A stretch of 64,000 nucleotides of DNA from contig CAVSKB010000019.1 in NCBI GenBank assembly GCA_963728295.1, forward strand, positions 992,001-1,056,000, read 5' to 3'. Origin of the DNA: DATJKD01 sp963728295 (GTDB lineage: Bacteria; Pseudomonadota; Gammaproteobacteria; Steroidobacterales; Steroidobacteraceae). Position 1 is the first letter of the stretch. Every line of letters starts with the position of its first letter. The position numbers and the translations under genes are program-made. The notes beneath the pieces were generated by a model that was given only the letters and a program-made list of their open reading frames with translations, was not told where the DNA came from and did not search any database. Shown in pieces: positions 37,881 to 46,567 of this stretch.

Positions 37881-38672
37881 ATGACGGAATTGAAAGCAGG
37901 ACGTGCCGGCAACCGGATCTGGCTACTGGCCGGTTTGCTCGCCGTCGTCGCGGTCGCGGGTTATTTCAGTCTGAACTACCCGCCGTCCAGCGAGGACGCG
38001 GCCGGGACAATCATGCCGGCGAATCGGTACCAGGCGGATGACGCCGGTGGCGCCGCGGGGGGCACCGTAGGCATCGATAAGAGCGGCATTAGCTCGGTCG
38101 GCGCCAATTATCAGGCCGCGGCTGCTGACGCCGCCGACGCGGCCGACCGTGCCGACAAGGCTGACGCGGCTGACCGTGCCGACAAGGCTGACGCGGCCGA
38201 CCGTGCCGACAAGGCTGACGCGGCTGACCGTGCCGACAAGGCTGACGCCGCCGACCGTGCCGACAAGGCTGACGCCGCCGACCGTGCCGACAAGGCTGAC
38301 GCGGCTGACCGTGCCGACAAGGCTGACGCGGCTGACCGTGCCGACAAGGCTGACGCGGCTGACCGTGCCGACAAGGCTGACGCGGCTGACCGTGCCGACA
38401 AGGCTGACGCGGCTGACCGTGCCGACGCGGCTGACCGTGCCGACAAGGCTGACGCGGCTGACCGTGCCGACAAGGCTGACGCGGCTGACCGTGCCGACAA
38501 GGCTGACTCGGCCGACCGTGCCGACTCCGCTGACCGTGCGGACCATGCCGATTCAGCCGATCGCGCCGACCAGGCTGACCGTGCCGATCGCGCCGACTCT
38601 GCCTCGATGTCCGACGCAGCTGACTCTGCCAGCAACTCGAGCGCAAGGGCGCCGTCGCGGCGCATCGATTGA
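37881..38672 (+). CDS. Membrane-anchored Ala-Asp-X triplet-repeat protein
   Basis: A 263-aa protein of no recognised family. Residues 1-12 are basic; one transmembrane helix (WLLAGLLAVVAVAGYFSLNY, about 14-33) probably anchors it in the inner membrane facing the periplasm. A linker (residues about 34-80) is followed by about 150 residues composed almost wholly of Ala-Asp-X triplets, where X is Arg, Lys, Ala or Ser, organised mostly as the 9-residue unit ADRADKADA. The triplets then degrade (ADSADRADHADSADRADQ) and the protein ends SSARAPSRRID. GGAGAAGGAA precedes ATG 37881; an in-frame ATG at 37851 lacks this. The segment is highly charged and could be an extended rod or spacer. The ECF-like promoter upstream and terminator downstream make it a monocistronic unit. 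Confidence 0.82.
   Translation: MTELKAGRAGNRIWLLAGLLAVVAVAGYFSLNYPPSSEDAAGTIMPANRYQADDAGGAAGGTVGIDKSGISSVGANYQAAAADAADAADRADKADAADRADKADAADRADKADAADRADKADAADRADKADAADRADKADAADRADKADAADRADKADAADRADKADAADRADKADAADRADAADRADKADAADRADKADAADRADKADSADRADSADRADHADSADRADQADRADRADSASMSDAADSASNSSARAPSRRID
38142..38510 (+). repeat. Coding tandem repeat, 27-bp period
   Basis: Fourteen head-to-tail units of 27 bp (369 bp in all), each coding the nine residues ADRADKADA. Thirteen are full length; one, near 38410-38430, lacks the ADK triplet and is 18 bp. Units differ by only one or two silent changes (GCC/GCG/GCT for Ala). The underlying 9-bp period encodes Ala-Asp-X. Near-identity of the units suggests recent expansion by slippage and likely copy-number variation between strains. 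The final unit ends ADS, after which more diverged triplets continue to about 38595. Confidence 0.95.
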
Positions 38673-38691
38673 CGCGTCGCGGCAGCTTGAG

Positions 38692-38733
38692 GAAGTGGCT
38701 CAATCCTGAAAGGATGAGCCACTTCATCTTTTT
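38692..38733 (+). terminator. Strong intrinsic terminator
   Basis: GAAGTGGCTCA (38692-38702) pairs with TGAGCCACTTC (38715-38725). The stem is extended by TCCT/AGGA around a GAA loop with one bulged A. It is followed at once by ATCTTTTT. Located 20 bases after the triplet-repeat gene, it separates that gene from the protease-propeller-barrel gene. Confidence 0.88.
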
Positions 38734-38772
38734 GGCGCTTGCCGGCGTCTGTCCGGGGCGAACGTCTTCCTG

Positions 38773-41732
38773 ATGCGACCCTCGCTGCGACGATCGTTCG
38801 CTGCTGCCCCTCTGCTGCTCTGGCTGCCCCCCGCGATTCCCGCGGAGCTGCACTTCGTCGAGACGGACGACCTGCGGGTCATCAACTACGGTGAGACCGG
38901 CGCCCATCTCGTACCGTACGCGACCCAGAGCTTCCTGAATGCGCTTGCCGCGCAGAAGGCGCGCCTCGGGTACACGCCCGACGGCAAGCCCACAGTCCTG
39001 CTGCAGGATTTCTCGGACAAGGGGGGAGGGGGCGCGCTAAGCACGCCGCGGAACAGTGTCTTCGTCGACATCGCTCCGCCGACGCTTGCGTTCGAGACCT
39101 TCAGTCCGGGCGAACGGATCTTCACGATTGCCAATCACGAGACCGTCCACCTGGCGACCGGGGATCAGCCCAGTGAAGCTGATCGGCGTTACCGGGAGCT
39201 GTTCGGCGGCAAGGTCGTCCCGACGTCCGAGCATCCGGAGACGCTTCTCTACAACTACCTGACCAATCCCCGGAACACGGCGCCGCGCTGGTTCAACGAG
39301 GGCAGCGCTGTCTTCATGGAGACCTGGCTGGGCGGCGGCTACGGCCGTGCGCAAGGCGGCTACGACGAGATGATGTTCCGCGCGCTCGTTCGCGACGACG
39401 CCCGCTTCTACGATCCCTTGGCACTGGTTTCGGTCGGCACGGAGGTCGAATTCCAGGTCGCCGCCAATGCCTATCTCTATGGCACGCGGTTCATGAGCTA
39501 TCTCGCCCTGGAGTACGGTCCCGAACGGCTGCTCAGCTGGTATCGGCGCGACCCCGGGAGCCTCGGGTCCTACGCCGGAGACTTCGAGCGCGTGTTCGGC
39601 CTGCCACTCGACCAGGCCTGGCAGAACTGGATCGCCTGGGAGCGCGAGTTCCAGGCGAAGAATCTTGCGTCAGTGCGCGAGCACCCTCTGACTCCCTCTC
39701 GCAATGTCACCCCGACCGCTCTCGGGGCACTCTCGCGCGCTGTCCCGAGCGAGGACGGCCGCACGCTCTACGCCGCCGTCCGCTATCCAGGTCGCATACC
39801 GCACCTCGTCTCCATCTCGCTGGAAGACGGGTCAGTCAAGGAACTGCAGGAAATCGGCGAAGCGATGCAGTACCGGGTCGCCTCGGTGGCGTTCGACCCC
39901 GAGGCCGGTACGCTCTTCTATACGACGGACCACCTGGGCTATCGCAACCTGATGGCCTACGACCTGAAGTCCGGCAAGGCGCGGATGCTCCTCGAGGAAC
40001 AGCGTATCGGGGACCTCGCCTTCAACCGGGCAGACCGGTCGCTCTGGGGCCTGCGCACCAACAACGGCTACGTGGTGCTGGTGCGCATCCCCTACCCCTA
40101 CAAGGAATGGCAGAGGATCCATGCATTTCCATACGGCGAGGTCGCGTTCGATCTCGACGTCTCCCCGGACGGTGCACTGATATCGACGTCGGTCGCCGGA
40201 CTCGACTCGAGTCGCGCCGGCGCACAGGTCATGCAGGTCCGCCTGATGAAGACCGAGGCACTGCTCGACGGCGATGCCACCCCCGTGCGGACGCTTACAT
40301 TCGGCAGTTCGGTTCCGGAGGGTTTCGTGTTCTCGCAGGACGGCCGGTACCTCTACGGCAGCTCCTACTACACGGGCGTATCGAACATCTATCGCTGCGA
40401 GATCGCTACGGGCGAGGTTGAGGCGGTCAGCAATGCCGAGGTCGGGTTCTTCCGCCCCGTGCCGCTCACGGGCGACGAGCTGCTGGTGTTCAGTTACACC
40501 GGCGCGGGGCTTCGTCCCGGCGATGATCCGGCCGGTACCCACCGAGGACCTGAGCGCGATCACTTTTCTCGGCGAGCAGATCGCGACCCGACACCCGGTC
40601 GTGCAGAGCTGGAGCGCGGGTTCGCCGGCGCGTTTCGATGTCGACAACGAGATCAAGCGGCAGGGAATCTATCAAGCCGGCGCGCGAACTCGGGCTCGAA
40701 GCCTTCTATCCGATCATCGAGGGCTACAAGAATTCGGAGGCGCTCGGCCTGCATGCGCGCTTCAGCGATCCCATGGAGTTCGCGCAGGCGACCGTGACGG
40801 CAAGCTACAGCATCGACGATTCGCTGCCCTCGAGTGAGCGCGCCCACGCTGCCCTGCGGTACGAGCAGAGTCGCTGGAGTGCCGGCCTCAACTGGAATGC
40901 CGGCGATTTCTACGACCTGTTCGGACCGACCAAGCGCAGCCGCGAGGGCTACAACGGCTTCCTCGCCTACGACCGCCCGCTCGTCTACAAGCCGACGGAA
41001 ATGACCAGCGTCCACGGCAAGGTCGCCTACTACGGCGACCTGGACTCGCTGCCGAACTTTCAGAACATTCCCTCTCCTTCGCGCAAGCTTTCGACCGGCG
41101 AGGTGGGGTTGACCCACGAGCACTTCGAATCCTCCATCGGGAACGTCGACGACGAGACCGGACACAGCTGGGGGGCGCTCGCACACGTCTACGGCGTGGA
41201 GGGCGACTACGTGCCTGGTTTCGTCGGTCAGCTCGACTTCGGCATCGCGCTGCCCGCCGGCCATTCCTCGATCTGGCTGCGCAATGCCGCGGGCGGGTCG
41301 ACCGGCGACCGCGACGACCCGTTGGCGAACTTCTTCTTCGGCGGCTTCGGAAACAATTACGTCGACAACGGCGATGCAAAGCGCTATCGCGAGGTCCTCA
41401 GCCTGCCGGGGTTCGAGATCGACGCGGTCGGCGGCCGGACATTCGCCAAGTCGATGCTCGAGCTCAACCTTCCGCCGCTGCGCTTCGACGCGCTCGGCAA
41501 GCCGTCCTTCTATGTCCCGTGGATGCGCTCGGCACTGTTTGCGACGGCCCTGACCACGAACTTCGAGGACGGTGATGTGCGCGAGACCGTGTACAACGCC
41601 GGCTTCCAGGTCGATTTCCAGATGCAGGTCATGTATCGCCGGTCGATGATGCTGTCCATCGGCTACGCCCATGGATTTGCGGACGCCGGCCCGGACGACG
41701 ATGAGGTCATGATCTCGCTCAAGGTTCTCTGA
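38773..41732 (+). CDS. HExxH peptidase-beta propeller-outer membrane barrel fusion protein
   Basis: About 985 aa. Signal peptide (SFAAAPLLLWLPPAIPAE, about 8-25). A zincin-like domain carries IANHETVHLATGD (HExxH, about 117-129) and the downstream WFNEGSAVFMETW, a gluzincin-type third ligand. Residues about 310-590 look like a TolB/PD40 propeller: GRTLYAAVRYPGRIPHLVSI, SVAFDPEAGTLFYTTDHLG and DLDVSPDGALISTSVAGLD. The last 350 residues alternate as beta strands and end MISLKVL, like a surface-antigen barrel. Two surplus G bases (near 40510 and 40672) break the frame; without them it reads FSYTGAGFVPAMIRPV and GIYQPARELGLEAFYP. It follows the terminator; no copy of the ECF motif is seen directly before it. 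Role unknown: perhaps surface proteolysis. Confidence 0.82.
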
Positions 41733-41766
41733 TGAGCCGGCTCGGTCCCCGCAGTCGGTCGCGCGG

Positions 41767-42774
41767 ATGATCCTGGAGGCGCTCGCGCGAGCACCGGTCG
41801 GGCTCCTGCCGGTGGTGGTGTTCCTCGGCGCACTCGTCTATTTCGACAGCTACAAGCTGGTGTCGCTGCGTGCCGTGATCGGGACGATTCTCGTCGGCAC
41901 GGCGGCCGCGGGCGCGAGCTATTTCCTCAACATCGAGGCACTCGAACGGCTCGATCTCGAGTTCGTGACCTATTCTCGCTATGTATCGCCCGTGATCGAG
42001 GAAACGCTGAAGGCACTCATCATCGTGGTGCTGATCCGTACGCAGCGCATCGCGTTCCTGGTCGACGCGGCGATCGCCGGGTTCGCCGTCGGCACCGGCT
42101 TCGCGGTGGTGGAGAACCTGTACTACCTGTCCATGCGGCCGGATTCGCACATGGCCGTGTGGGTGGTGCGCGGCTTCGGCACCGCGATCATGCACGGCGG
42201 CGCGACCGCCATCTTCGCCATCGTCTCCGTCGCCCTTTCGGAAAAGAAGTCGGGCATCACCGCGTTCCTTCCGGGTCTCGCCGCGGCGGTGCTGCTGCAT
42301 TCCGCATTCAACCATTTCCTGTTCCTGCCGATCCTCTCGACGCTGGGAATACTGATCGCGCTGCCACCGCTCGGCTGGTACGTGTTCCGCCGCAGCGAGC
42401 GCGCCGTCGGTGACTGGCTGGGCGCGGATTTCGATGCAGACGCACGCCTGCTCGAGCTCATCGATTCGGACGATTTCGGCAGCTCGAACCTGGGACAGTA
42501 CCTGCAGTCGCTGCGCAGCCACTTCCGTGGCGAGGTCGTGGCGGACATGCTCTGCTACCTGCGGCTGCATCTCGAGCTCGAGATGCTCGCGAAGGGCGTG
42601 TTGCTCATGCGCGAGAACGGGCTCGAGCCCACGCTCGACCCGGAAGCGCGCGGCAAGTTCGACGAGCTGCACTATCTCGAGCGGAGCATCGGTCGCACCG
42701 GGCGACGCGCGATGCAGCCCTTTCTGCATCTCAACGCGCGCGACCTCTGGCAGATCCACATGCTCGACCGGTGA
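41767..42774 (+). CDS. PrsW-like intramembrane metalloprotease
   Basis: A 335-aa protein with about seven transmembrane helices in the first 210 residues. It carries the PrsW/CPBP-type signatures SPVIEETLKALIIV (EExxK, about 77-90), FAVGTGFAVVENLYYL with a conserved Glu-Asn, HGGATAIFAIVSVAL and LLHSAFNHFLF. A soluble C-terminal tail of about 125 residues (DADARLLELIDSDDFGSSNL and on) is longer than in Bacillus PrsW. PrsW proteins cut anti-sigma factors in the membrane, and an ECF sigma/anti-sigma pair is encoded 4 kb upstream on the same strand, so that is the likely target here. It follows the barrel gene by 34 bases. Confidence 0.83.
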   Translation: MILEALARAPVGLLPVVVFLGALVYFDSYKLVSLRAVIGTILVGTAAAGASYFLNIEALERLDLEFVTYSRYVSPVIEETLKALIIVVLIRTQRIAFLVDAAIAGFAVGTGFAVVENLYYLSMRPDSHMAVWVVRGFGTAIMHGGATAIFAIVSVALSEKKSGITAFLPGLAAAVLLHSAFNHFLFLPILSTLGILIALPPLGWYVFRRSERAVGDWLGADFDADARLLELIDSDDFGSSNLGQYLQSLRSHFRGEVVADMLCYLRLHLELEMLAKGVLLMRENGLEPTLDPEARGKFDELHYLERSIGRTGRRAMQPFLHLNARDLWQIHMLDR

Positions 42775-42775
42775 G

Positions 42776-43978
42776 TCACTCGCGGCGCAAGGCCTCGATC
42801 GGATCGAGGAGCGCCGCGCGTCTCGCGGGCCAGAGGCCGAACACCAGCCCGACCGCGGCGCTGAAAACGAATGCGAGCACGAGCGCGTCGGTCGTGATTG
42901 CCGTGCGCCAACCGGCGATGCTCGACAGGGCCCAGGACGCGCCGGCGCCGGCGAGGATGCCGATGATTCCGCCCACGAGACACAGGAGGAGCGCCTCGAT
43001 CATGAACTGCGCGAGGATGTGCGTTCGCGTGGCACCGAGCGCCATGCGCACGCCGATCTCGCGGGTCCGCTCGGTCACCGTGACCAGCATGATGTTCATG
43101 ATTCCGATCCCGCCCACGAGCAGGCTGACGCCGGCGATGCCTGCGAGCAGAAAGCCCAGGATCTGGGTCGTCTCCTGCTGCGTGGCTAGAAACTGCTTGC
43201 GATCGACGATGGCGAAGTCGTTGTCCCGTCCCGGCGGCAACCGATGCACCCGCCGCAGGACGCGCTCGACGGTGACCATCGCCTGCGCCAGCTCGGTCCC
43301 GCGCTCCACTTCCACGGCGATGGTCTGGACGCGGTCGTCACCGGTGACGCGATACTGCGATGTCTCGATCGGAATGTAGACATCGTCGTCTGGGTTGCCG
43401 AAACCGACCGCGCCCTTCATCGCATAGACGCCGACGAGCTCGAACGGCATTGCCTTGATCAGCAGCGTGCGGCCGACGAGATCTGCGGCGGGCTGCCGGA
43501 GCTGCTGCGCCACGTCGCCGCCGATCACCGCGACACGGCGCCGCGCCCGGCCGTCCTCCTCCGCCAGCATCCGGCCCGCCTGCAAGGTGTAACCGTTGAC
43601 CTCGGCATGCTGCGGCGTCGTGCCGATCACGTTCAGGTTGAGATTCCGGTTCCCGAGCTTGAGTTGCTGCCTGCTCGACTGCTCGGGCACCACGGCGACA
43701 AGGGGCTCGCCGTGGTCGGCCAGCGCCCGGGCATCGTCGATGGTCAGCAGCTGCTGGTCACGTGCCACGCCCTGCGCGAACCGCATGCCGGTCGTCACGG
43801 TGATCACGTTCGCGCCCAGCGCCGCAAGCTGCTCGTCGACCGCGCGCTGCGCGCCATGACCGAGAGCGAGCATGGTGATCACGGAGCCCACCCCGATCAC
43901 CACGCCCAGCATCGTGAGCACGGAGCGAAACGGATTGGCCGCAATGGAACCGAGCGCTACCCGAAGGATCTCCGACAT
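42776..43978 (-). CDS. MacB-like ABC transporter permease
   Basis: A 400-aa permease of the FtsX/MacB type. First transmembrane segment SVLTMLGVVIGVGSVITMLA (about 19-38), a periplasmic domain of about 220 residues, then three C-terminal helices: GFLLAGIAGVSLLVGGIGIM, FMIEALLLCLVGGIIGILAG and LVLAFVFSAAVGLVFGLWPA. NIMLVTVTERTREIGVRMAL is the signature cytoplasmic loop. It is the third gene of an ATPase-adaptor-permease group in which the ATPase is a separate gene instead of being fused as in E. coli MacB. It exports lipids, peptides or macrolide-like compounds with an outer membrane channel; the substrate is unknown. Confidence 0.9.
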   Translation of the reverse strand: MSEILRVALGSIAANPFRSVLTMLGVVIGVGSVITMLALGHGAQRAVDEQLAALGANVITVTTGMRFAQGVARDQQLLTIDDARALADHGEPLVAVVPEQSSRQQLKLGNRNLNLNVIGTTPQHAEVNGYTLQAGRMLAEEDGRARRRVAVIGGDVAQQLRQPAADLVGRTLLIKAMPFELVGVYAMKGAVGFGNPDDDVYIPIETSQYRVTGDDRVQTIAVEVERGTELAQAMVTVERVLRRVHRLPPGRDNDFAIVDRKQFLATQQETTQILGFLLAGIAGVSLLVGGIGIMNIMLVTVTERTREIGVRMALGATRTHILAQFMIEALLLCLVGGIIGILAGAGASWALSSIAGWRTAITTDALVLAFVFSAAVGLVFGLWPARRAALLDPIEALRRE

Positions 43979-44002
43979 GTCGCTGCGGCCGTCGATCGCT
44001 GC

Positions 44003-45271
44003 TCAGCGGGACGGCGCCGGCGCCGTAGTGCCGTCTGACCGCTGCGTGATGCCCGGAATTCCGCCACGCCGCCGCATGAACTCCTTCATCTGGTCCTGCG
44101 ATTCGGTGAGCCCGGAGCTCGGCAGGAGCGCCACCTGGTCACCCTCGGCCAGGCCCTCGGTCACTTCGACGCGGTCGAGATCGGTGAGACCGGTTGCCAC
44201 GCGTGTGGCGACCCAGCCTTCGCCCCGTCTGACGACCACCCAGTACTGCCCGCCGAGGCGCGACGCCGCATCCGTGCCGGTTCCGCGGCCTGACTCAGTG
44301 CGCCCGACCTCCGCAGCCAGCTCCTGTTCGGGGCGGCCGAGCAGCTTCGCGGTCGAGGCGAGGTCGCGGTCGGTCCGGAGCGCGGCTACCGGCACGGTAA
44401 GCACGTCCTCGCGCCGCGCGGCGTCGAAGCTGGCCTCGACGTTCATGCCCGGGCGCAACCGGCCGTCCGGGTTGGGCAGCGCGACGAGGACGGGGAACAG
44501 TGTGACGTTCTGATCGACGATCGCCTGCGGCTCGATCTTCTCGATCGATCCGGCAAACGTCAGCCCGGGAAAGGAAGCGACGCTGATCCGCGCCGGCTGT
44601 CCGGCCGCGAGCTTGCCGACGTCCGTCTCGTCGACGAGCGCCCGGACGCGGACGTGGCTCAGATCCGCCATCTGCAGCAGCGCGGTTCCGCCGCCGACGT
44701 CGGTCGTCGGCGAGGAGATCACCTGCCCGACCTCCACGCGCTTGCTCAGGATCGTGCCGTCGGCTGGCGCGCGCACTTCCGTGTCCTCGAGCGCGATGCG
44801 CGCATTCTCGACGTCGACGCGAGCCGCTACCACCGCTGCCTCGGCGTTCGCGACAGCGAGCTCGAGCTGATCGAACTCCGACTGGTTGATCCACTTGCTC
44901 GCGAGCAGCGTCTGGCCGCGTTCGAGCTGGCTTCTCGCCGTGCTGCGCTGCGCCTGGGCCGCGTTCAGCTGCGACTCGGCCTGTGCGAGCCGGTTACGCG
45001 GGGTACGTGGATCGATCCGCACGAGGAGCGCACCGCGCCGCACCGTGTCGCCCGTTTCGGCGCCGATCTCGAGGATCTCTCCCGAGGCCTTGGACTTGAG
45101 CTCGACCGTGCTCACGGGCTCGATCACGCCCGCGGCCTCGACGACGAGGGCAAGCGTACCTCGCTCGGCTGTCGCGAGCTCGTATTCGGCCAACGGTACC
45201 GGTGCGCCCGAGCGCGCGCAGCCGCCAGCAAGCAGCGCGATCGCGAGCAGCGCCGGGGCCATTCGTTTCAT
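44003..45271 (-). CDS. Periplasmic adaptor of ABC exporter (MacA-like lipoprotein)
   Basis: Membrane-fusion protein of 422 aa. The N-terminus MKRMAPALLAIALLAGGCAR ends in a lipobox Cys, so it is a lipoprotein anchored to the inner membrane. Biotinyl-lipoyl-like segment near VEAAGVIEPVSTVELKSKAS, alpha-hairpin of about 100 residues (LAQAESQLNAAQAQRSTARS), and a beta-barrel region AGQPARISVASFPGLTFAGS. The C-terminus is low complexity. It overlaps the ATPase gene stop by 4 bases and precedes the permease gene by 24 bases. Confidence 0.9.
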   Translation of the reverse strand: MKRMAPALLAIALLAGGCARSGAPVPLAEYELATAERGTLALVVEAAGVIEPVSTVELKSKASGEILEIGAETGDTVRRGALLVRIDPRTPRNRLAQAESQLNAAQAQRSTARSQLERGQTLLASKWINQSEFDQLELAVANAEAAVVAARVDVENARIALEDTEVRAPADGTILSKRVEVGQVISSPTTDVGGGTALLQMADLSHVRVRALVDETDVGKLAAGQPARISVASFPGLTFAGSIEKIEPQAIVDQNVTLFPVLVALPNPDGRLRPGMNVEASFDAARREDVLTVPVAALRTDRDLASTAKLLGRPEQELAAEVGRTESGRGTGTDAASRLGGQYWVVVRRGEGWVATRVATGLTDLDRVEVTEGLAEGDQVALLPSSGLTESQDQMKEFMRRRGGIPGITQRSDGTTAPAPSR

Positions 45272-45987
45272 CCCGCTCCTCGCGGATTGCGTTCGTCGGC
45301 CACCAGGTGCCCGTCGCGCATCACGATCCGGCGACCGGCCCGTCCGGCGACGTCCCGATCGTGGGTGACGAGCAGAATGGTATGACCGGCCGCATGCAGG
45401 CGGTCGAAGAGACCGAGGATCTCCTCGCCAGTGGCGGTGTCGAGATTCCCGGTCGGCTCATCGGCAAGCAGCAAGCTGGGGGCGGTCACGAGCGCCCGGG
45501 CGACCGCCACGCGCTGGCACTGCCCTCCCGAGAGCTCGCTGGGACGGTGGCTCGCCCGGTCCGACAGACCAACGCTCTGCAGCGCCTCCAGCGAGCGACG
45601 CACCCGCTCCTGTCGCGGTACGTGTGCGTACACGAGAGGCAGCTCGACGTTCTGCAGCGCAGTCGCCCGCGGCAGCAGGGCGAACGACTGGAATACGAAC
45701 CCGACCTCACGGTTGCGCGTTTGCGCGAGCTGCTTGCTGCTCATGCGCGACACGAGCTGACCGCGAAGCCAGTACTCGCCCTCGTCGGGCGTGTCCAGGC
45801 AGCCGAGTATGTTCATGAGCGTGGACTTTCCGGAGCCGGAAGGGCCCATGATCGCGACGTATTCGCCCGCCTCCACCTCGAGACTCACACCGCGCAGCGC
45901 GTGGATCGTCTCGCCGCCCATGGCATAGCGACGAGCAAGCCCAGCTGCCCGTATGACCTCCGGCAGCTCCTCTGGCTTGGCGTTCAT
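45268..45987 (-). CDS. ABC transporter ATP-binding protein (MacB-type, LolD-like)
   Basis: A 239-aa ATPase. Walker A is MGPSGSGKSTLMN, the Q-loop VFQSFALLPRATAL, the signature LSGGQCQRVAVARAL (Cys at a position usually Gln), Walker B SLLLADEPTGNLD and the H-loop TILLVTHDRDVAGRA. Length and sequence place it with LolD/MacB/FtsE ATPases. Start ATG 45987 has GAAGGT upstream. The open frame reaches 150 bases further, but lacks homologous content. First gene of the ATPase-adaptor-permease operon. Confidence 0.93.
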   Translation of the reverse strand: MNAKPEELPEVIRAAGLARRYAMGGETIHALRGVSLEVEAGEYVAIMGPSGSGKSTLMNILGCLDTPDEGEYWLRGQLVSRMSSKQLAQTRNREVGFVFQSFALLPRATALQNVELPLVYAHVPRQERVRRSLEALQSVGLSDRASHRPSELSGGQCQRVAVARALVTAPSLLLADEPTGNLDTATGEEILGLFDRLHAAGHTILLVTHDRDVAGRAGRRIVMRDGHLVADERNPRGAG

Positions 45988-46096
45988 CGGATGACCTTCA
46001 AACGTCGAGACCTTGCGGCCGGTTGACTGCGGCGACGCGCCACCGCTGTCCGTCCCCAGGTGGAGGACGAACCCTAACGTTGCAGTTGCGGCGCGA

Positions 46097-46402
46097 TCAG
46101 TCGCGACGTTCCGGTGCGGCGGGGGTCGCCGCCGCACCGCGGCGCCGACGGAAGAACCAGATCAAGCCGGCCGCGCAGGCAACGCCGACGGCAATATCGA
46201 GCAGCGGGGGCACGTGAAGGAACCGCGAAATGAGCCCGCCCGCCACCGAGCCGACCAGCCCGTAGCCAAGCGTCGCGGGCCAGCTCATCGGATCAGGCCC
46301 TGGCAGCGCGAGCCGCGCCAGCGCCCCGATCAAGAGACCCGTGCCGGCCACGATCAACAGGAATACGACGATCCCGATACCGGCTCCAACCGTCTGCTCC
46401 AT
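46097..46402 (-). CDS. GlsB/YeaQ-like small membrane protein
   Basis: A 101-aa protein with three hydrophobic segments (GAGIGIVVFLLIVAGTGLLI, then LGYGLVGSVAGGLISRF and DIAVGVACAAGLIWFF), Gly-rich helices and a basic tail (RRRRGAAATPAAPERRD). The pattern of Gly-rich helices with a GYGLVGSVAGG motif recalls the GlsB/YeaQ/YmgE stress-response membrane family, although the fit is loose. Start ATG 46402 has GGGAAG upstream. It lies between the ABC operon and gltB, with a 165-base divergent region before gltB. Confidence 0.65.
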   Translation of the reverse strand: MEQTVGAGIGIVVFLLIVAGTGLLIGALARLALPGPDPMSWPATLGYGLVGSVAGGLISRFLHVPPLLDIAVGVACAAGLIWFFRRRRGAAATPAAPERRD

Positions 46403-46567
46403 GATCGCTTCCCGGGTGTCGTTGGGGCCGCAACGATAACAAAGTCGCTGTTCGCGGGGTACGCGCCCCGAGCGACGCCGGCGCACGCGGGTCATATGCT
46501 CATAACCACATGTGATCGCCCGGAGCCCGTTGCTCGTTTTGCACTGCATTGACGATCGTCGGCGCAC

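Noticed and set aside
38142..38510. CRISPR array
   Set aside because: The 27-bp units are contiguous with no spacers and code for protein in phase.
37923..38907. Long open frames on both strands across the repeat tract (for example GTVSRVSLVGTVSRV)
   Set aside because: A 27-bp repeat without stops opens all six frames. Only the 37881 frame has a ribosome site, a transmembrane anchor and a promoter-like motif.
41767..42774. Reverse-strand frame at 41719-42759 as a gene
   Set aside because: It is antisense to the PrsW-like gene, rich in His, Asp and Glu, and has no hydrophobic or domain pattern.
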